Source of the DNA: Pyrolobus sp964613695 | Lineage (GTDB): Archaea; Thermoproteota; Thermoprotei_A; Sulfolobales; Pyrodictiaceae | Reading direction: 5' to 3' | Length of the DNA: 22,891 nt | NCBI GenBank assembly: GCA_964613695.1 | Contig: CAZTIR010000022.1 | Coordinates: 1 to 22,891, forward strand | Shown: in pieces, positions 21,614 to 22,891 of the stretch | How the letters are laid out: the number at the start of each line of letters is the position of its first letter | Position numbering within the stretch: position 1 is the first letter of the stretch | Position numbers and translations under genes: made by a program | The notes under the pieces: generated by a model | Told to the model about the DNA's origin: nothing | The model's database searches: none | The model's input: only the letters and a program-made list of their open reading frames with translations

Positions 21614-22618
21614 ATGCGCGCGTATGTGGCTGTCATGGTGCTCGTGCTCGTTGCGGCTCTTGCTATAGCTGCGCCTGCCCTCGCTGTCACAGAGAAGGAG
21701 GCTGCTCAGGCCTTCCAGCGTGGAGGCTGTACAAGCTGCCATAATGGCGTTGTCGCGCCCAAGTTCGAGCAGACGGTCAAGCTCTTCCAAGAGTGGGCCA
21801 AGAAGTATCCCAACATCGACGCGGCTGTAGCAGCAGAGTCTAAGCACTTCAAGCCCCCGGCTCACGCCTACAAGAGCTACGATGAGCTAATGAATGCGAT
21901 GAGGAGCTTCTCGCCCAGCATAAGCGACAAGGACTTCAAGACTCTCTACGAGTTCTACAAGATGGTGTTCGAGGAGGCTAAGAAGAGTGCTGGTGGCGCA
22001 ACGGGCGGCAAGGCGGGTGGCGGTAAGGCCGGCGGCGCTGCAAAACAGATCAGTCTCAAGGACGCTATGGCCGCATTCCAGCGTGGTGGATGCACGAGCT
22101 GTCATAATGGCGTTGTGGCTCCAAAGTTCGACAAGATTGTGGAGTTGTTCAAGGAGTGGGCGAGGAAGTATCCGAGCCTGGACGCTGCTGTCAGGGCAGA
22201 GTCTAAGCACTTCAGGCCGCCAGCCCACGCTTACGGCAGTTACGATGAGCTTATGAAGGCTATGAGGAGCTTCTCGCCCAGCATGAGCGATAAGGACTAT
22301 GAGATCGTGTACAAGTTCTTTGAGCAGGTTTTCCAGCAGGCGAAGGGTAGTGCAGCTGCTGGAGGCGCCGGTGGGGCCGGGAAAACATCTACTACAACTA
22401 CTAGCACTACCAGTACAACCACCACGAGCACGAGCACCACTACAACCTTTACGACAATAAGGCCTACGCCAACGATGAGCGTCTTCACGCCGCCCAGCGT
22501 GACGACCCCCAACCCCTCGCAGCAGGCTGTGCCACTCTTCTCCAACGCGGCTCTGATAGGCGTAGCCCTGCTCATAATCTCGGTGATCATAGCGGCTCTA
22601 GCCTTCCTCCGCCGCTAA
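21614..22618 (+). CDS. Two-domain cytochrome c on Thr-rich stalk with C-terminal anchor
   Basis: About 334 residues, exported by an N-terminal signal peptide ending near PALAVTE. Two near-identical monoheme domains follow, each with FQRGGCTSCHNGVVAPKF, a KHF-PPAHAY segment and AMRSFSPS; hemes at C40/C43 and C161/C164 (numbered from GTG 21611). Met in AMRSF is a candidate distal ligand. A Gly/Ala/Lys linker joins the domains. After a second Gly/Ala stretch comes a Thr/Ser run of about 35 residues, probably glycosylated and extended, then a Pro-rich part and a final span (ALIGVALLIISVIIAALAFL, ending RR). The design holds two hemes away from the membrane. ATG 21614 follows GGGTGGG. Last gene of the redox module; a T14 tract follows its stop. 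Confidence 0.92.
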   Translation: MRAYVAVMVLVLVAALAIAAPALAVTEKEAAQAFQRGGCTSCHNGVVAPKFEQTVKLFQEWAKKYPNIDAAVAAESKHFKPPAHAYKSYDELMNAMRSFSPSISDKDFKTLYEFYKMVFEEAKKSAGGATGGKAGGGKAGGAAKQISLKDAMAAFQRGGCTSCHNGVVAPKFDKIVELFKEWARKYPSLDAAVRAESKHFRPPAHAYGSYDELMKAMRSFSPSMSDKDYEIVYKFFEQVFQQAKGSAAAGGAGGAGKTSTTTTSTTSTTTTSTSTTTTFTTIRPTPTMSVFTPPSVTTPNPSQQAVPLFSNAALIGVALLIISVIIAALAFLRR

Positions 22619-22620
22619 AC

Positions 22621-22634
22621 TTTTTTTTTTTTTT
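22621..22634 (+). terminator. T14 terminator
   Basis: Fourteen T in a row start three bases after the stop of the two-domain cytochrome gene. This is the longest homopolymer in the window and a clear archaeal T-tract terminator for the redox module. Confidence 0.8.
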
Positions 22635-22776
22635 GACCCCTGGTTCGCTACTACTGTTGAGCGGAATCTTGTAAAGATATTCGCCACTATCGTGGAGAAT
22701 CCTTGCCCCTTGTTCCGGCTTACCGCCGCTTTGCTCTAATTCTGTACGGGGTGTGGTGGGGGTGCGGTGAACAAGT

Positions 22777-22891
22777 GTGGCGGCGCCAGTCTTCAACCAT
22801 GGGGATGTAGCGTGGCTGTTGACGGCGTCATCGCTAGTGTTGTTCATGAGCGTGCCGGGCTTGGCGTTGTTCTACGGGGGGTTGGTCAGGG
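22777..22891 (+). CDS. amt: Ammonium transporter Amt, N-terminal fragment
   Basis: The window ends inside this gene; 38 residues are visible. VFNHGDVAWLLTASSLV then LFMSVPGLALFYGGLVR is the first transmembrane segment of Amt/MEP/Rh channels, with the family-typical GD-x-AW and P-G-L-A-L-F-Y-G-G motifs. Amt conducts ammonium or ammonia into the cell. GTG 22777 is chosen because an in-frame TGA lies three codons upstream, and GGTG motifs at 22760-22769 give the ribosome site. The gap of about 140 bases after the T14 tract suggests its own promoter. A GlnK gene could follow outside the window. Confidence 0.88.
   Translation, partial: MAAPVFNHGDVAWLLTASSLVLFMSVPGLALFYGGLVR

Overview
The window looks like a chromosomal piece of a hyperthermophilic, anaerobic crenarchaeon. 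I infer Desulfurococcales, most likely Pyrodictiaceae (Pyrodictium, Hyperthermus or Pyrolobus type). The reasons are: an archaeal bifunctional FBP aldolase/phosphatase; a GMP synthase split into two genes; ABCE1; superoxide reductase; frequent GTG/TTG starts behind GGTG-type ribosome sites; heavy AGG/ATA codon use; high GC; and short A/T boxes 25-45 bases before starts. No database search was possible, so the taxon is inference.

Layout. 1-355: the trailer end of a CRISPR array whose repeats decay to the right. 499-2937: a nitrilase-family hydrolase converging on the guaAA-guaAB pair. 3022-6295: a four-gene, all-non-ATG-start operon of unknown function built around a MoxR-like AAA+ protein with altered catalytic motifs. 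6352-7755: a multi-cluster ferredoxin protein. 12641 down to 7792 (minus strand): a pilin-like secreted protein, a GH114-like protein in the same frame behind one stop codon, ABCE1, a purine-type phosphoribosyltransferase, a probable KEOPS subunit Cgi121, and a 42-residue peptide made almost only of Glu and Trp. 12757-13929: FBP aldolase/phosphatase.

14102-16922 (minus strand) is a stress/defence-flavoured stretch: an RHH-PaREP1 protein, superoxide reductase, a hemerythrin protein and a VapBC-type pair, with one small membrane protein on the other strand. The promoters of the four minus-strand units carry exact or one-mismatch copies of the palindrome AACA(G/C)TGTT. 17134-18237 is a duplicated MgtE/SLC41-type cation transporter.

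18359-22618 is an extracytoplasmic electron-transfer module: a tetraheme cytochrome c, a Tat-exported four-cluster ferredoxin with an unusual cysteine-paired N-terminal domain, an NrfD-type quinol-interacting membrane protein, and a two-heme cytochrome on a Thr-rich stalk. There is no catalytic (molybdopterin) subunit in view. The window ends inside the start of an Amt ammonium transporter gene.

The best candidates for something undescribed are the Glu/Trp peptide, the degenerate-MoxR operon, the four CX6-7C pairs in the Tat ferredoxin with its catalytic-subunit-free redox module, the stop-split pilin/GH114 frame, and the shared palindrome in the 14-17 kb promoters.
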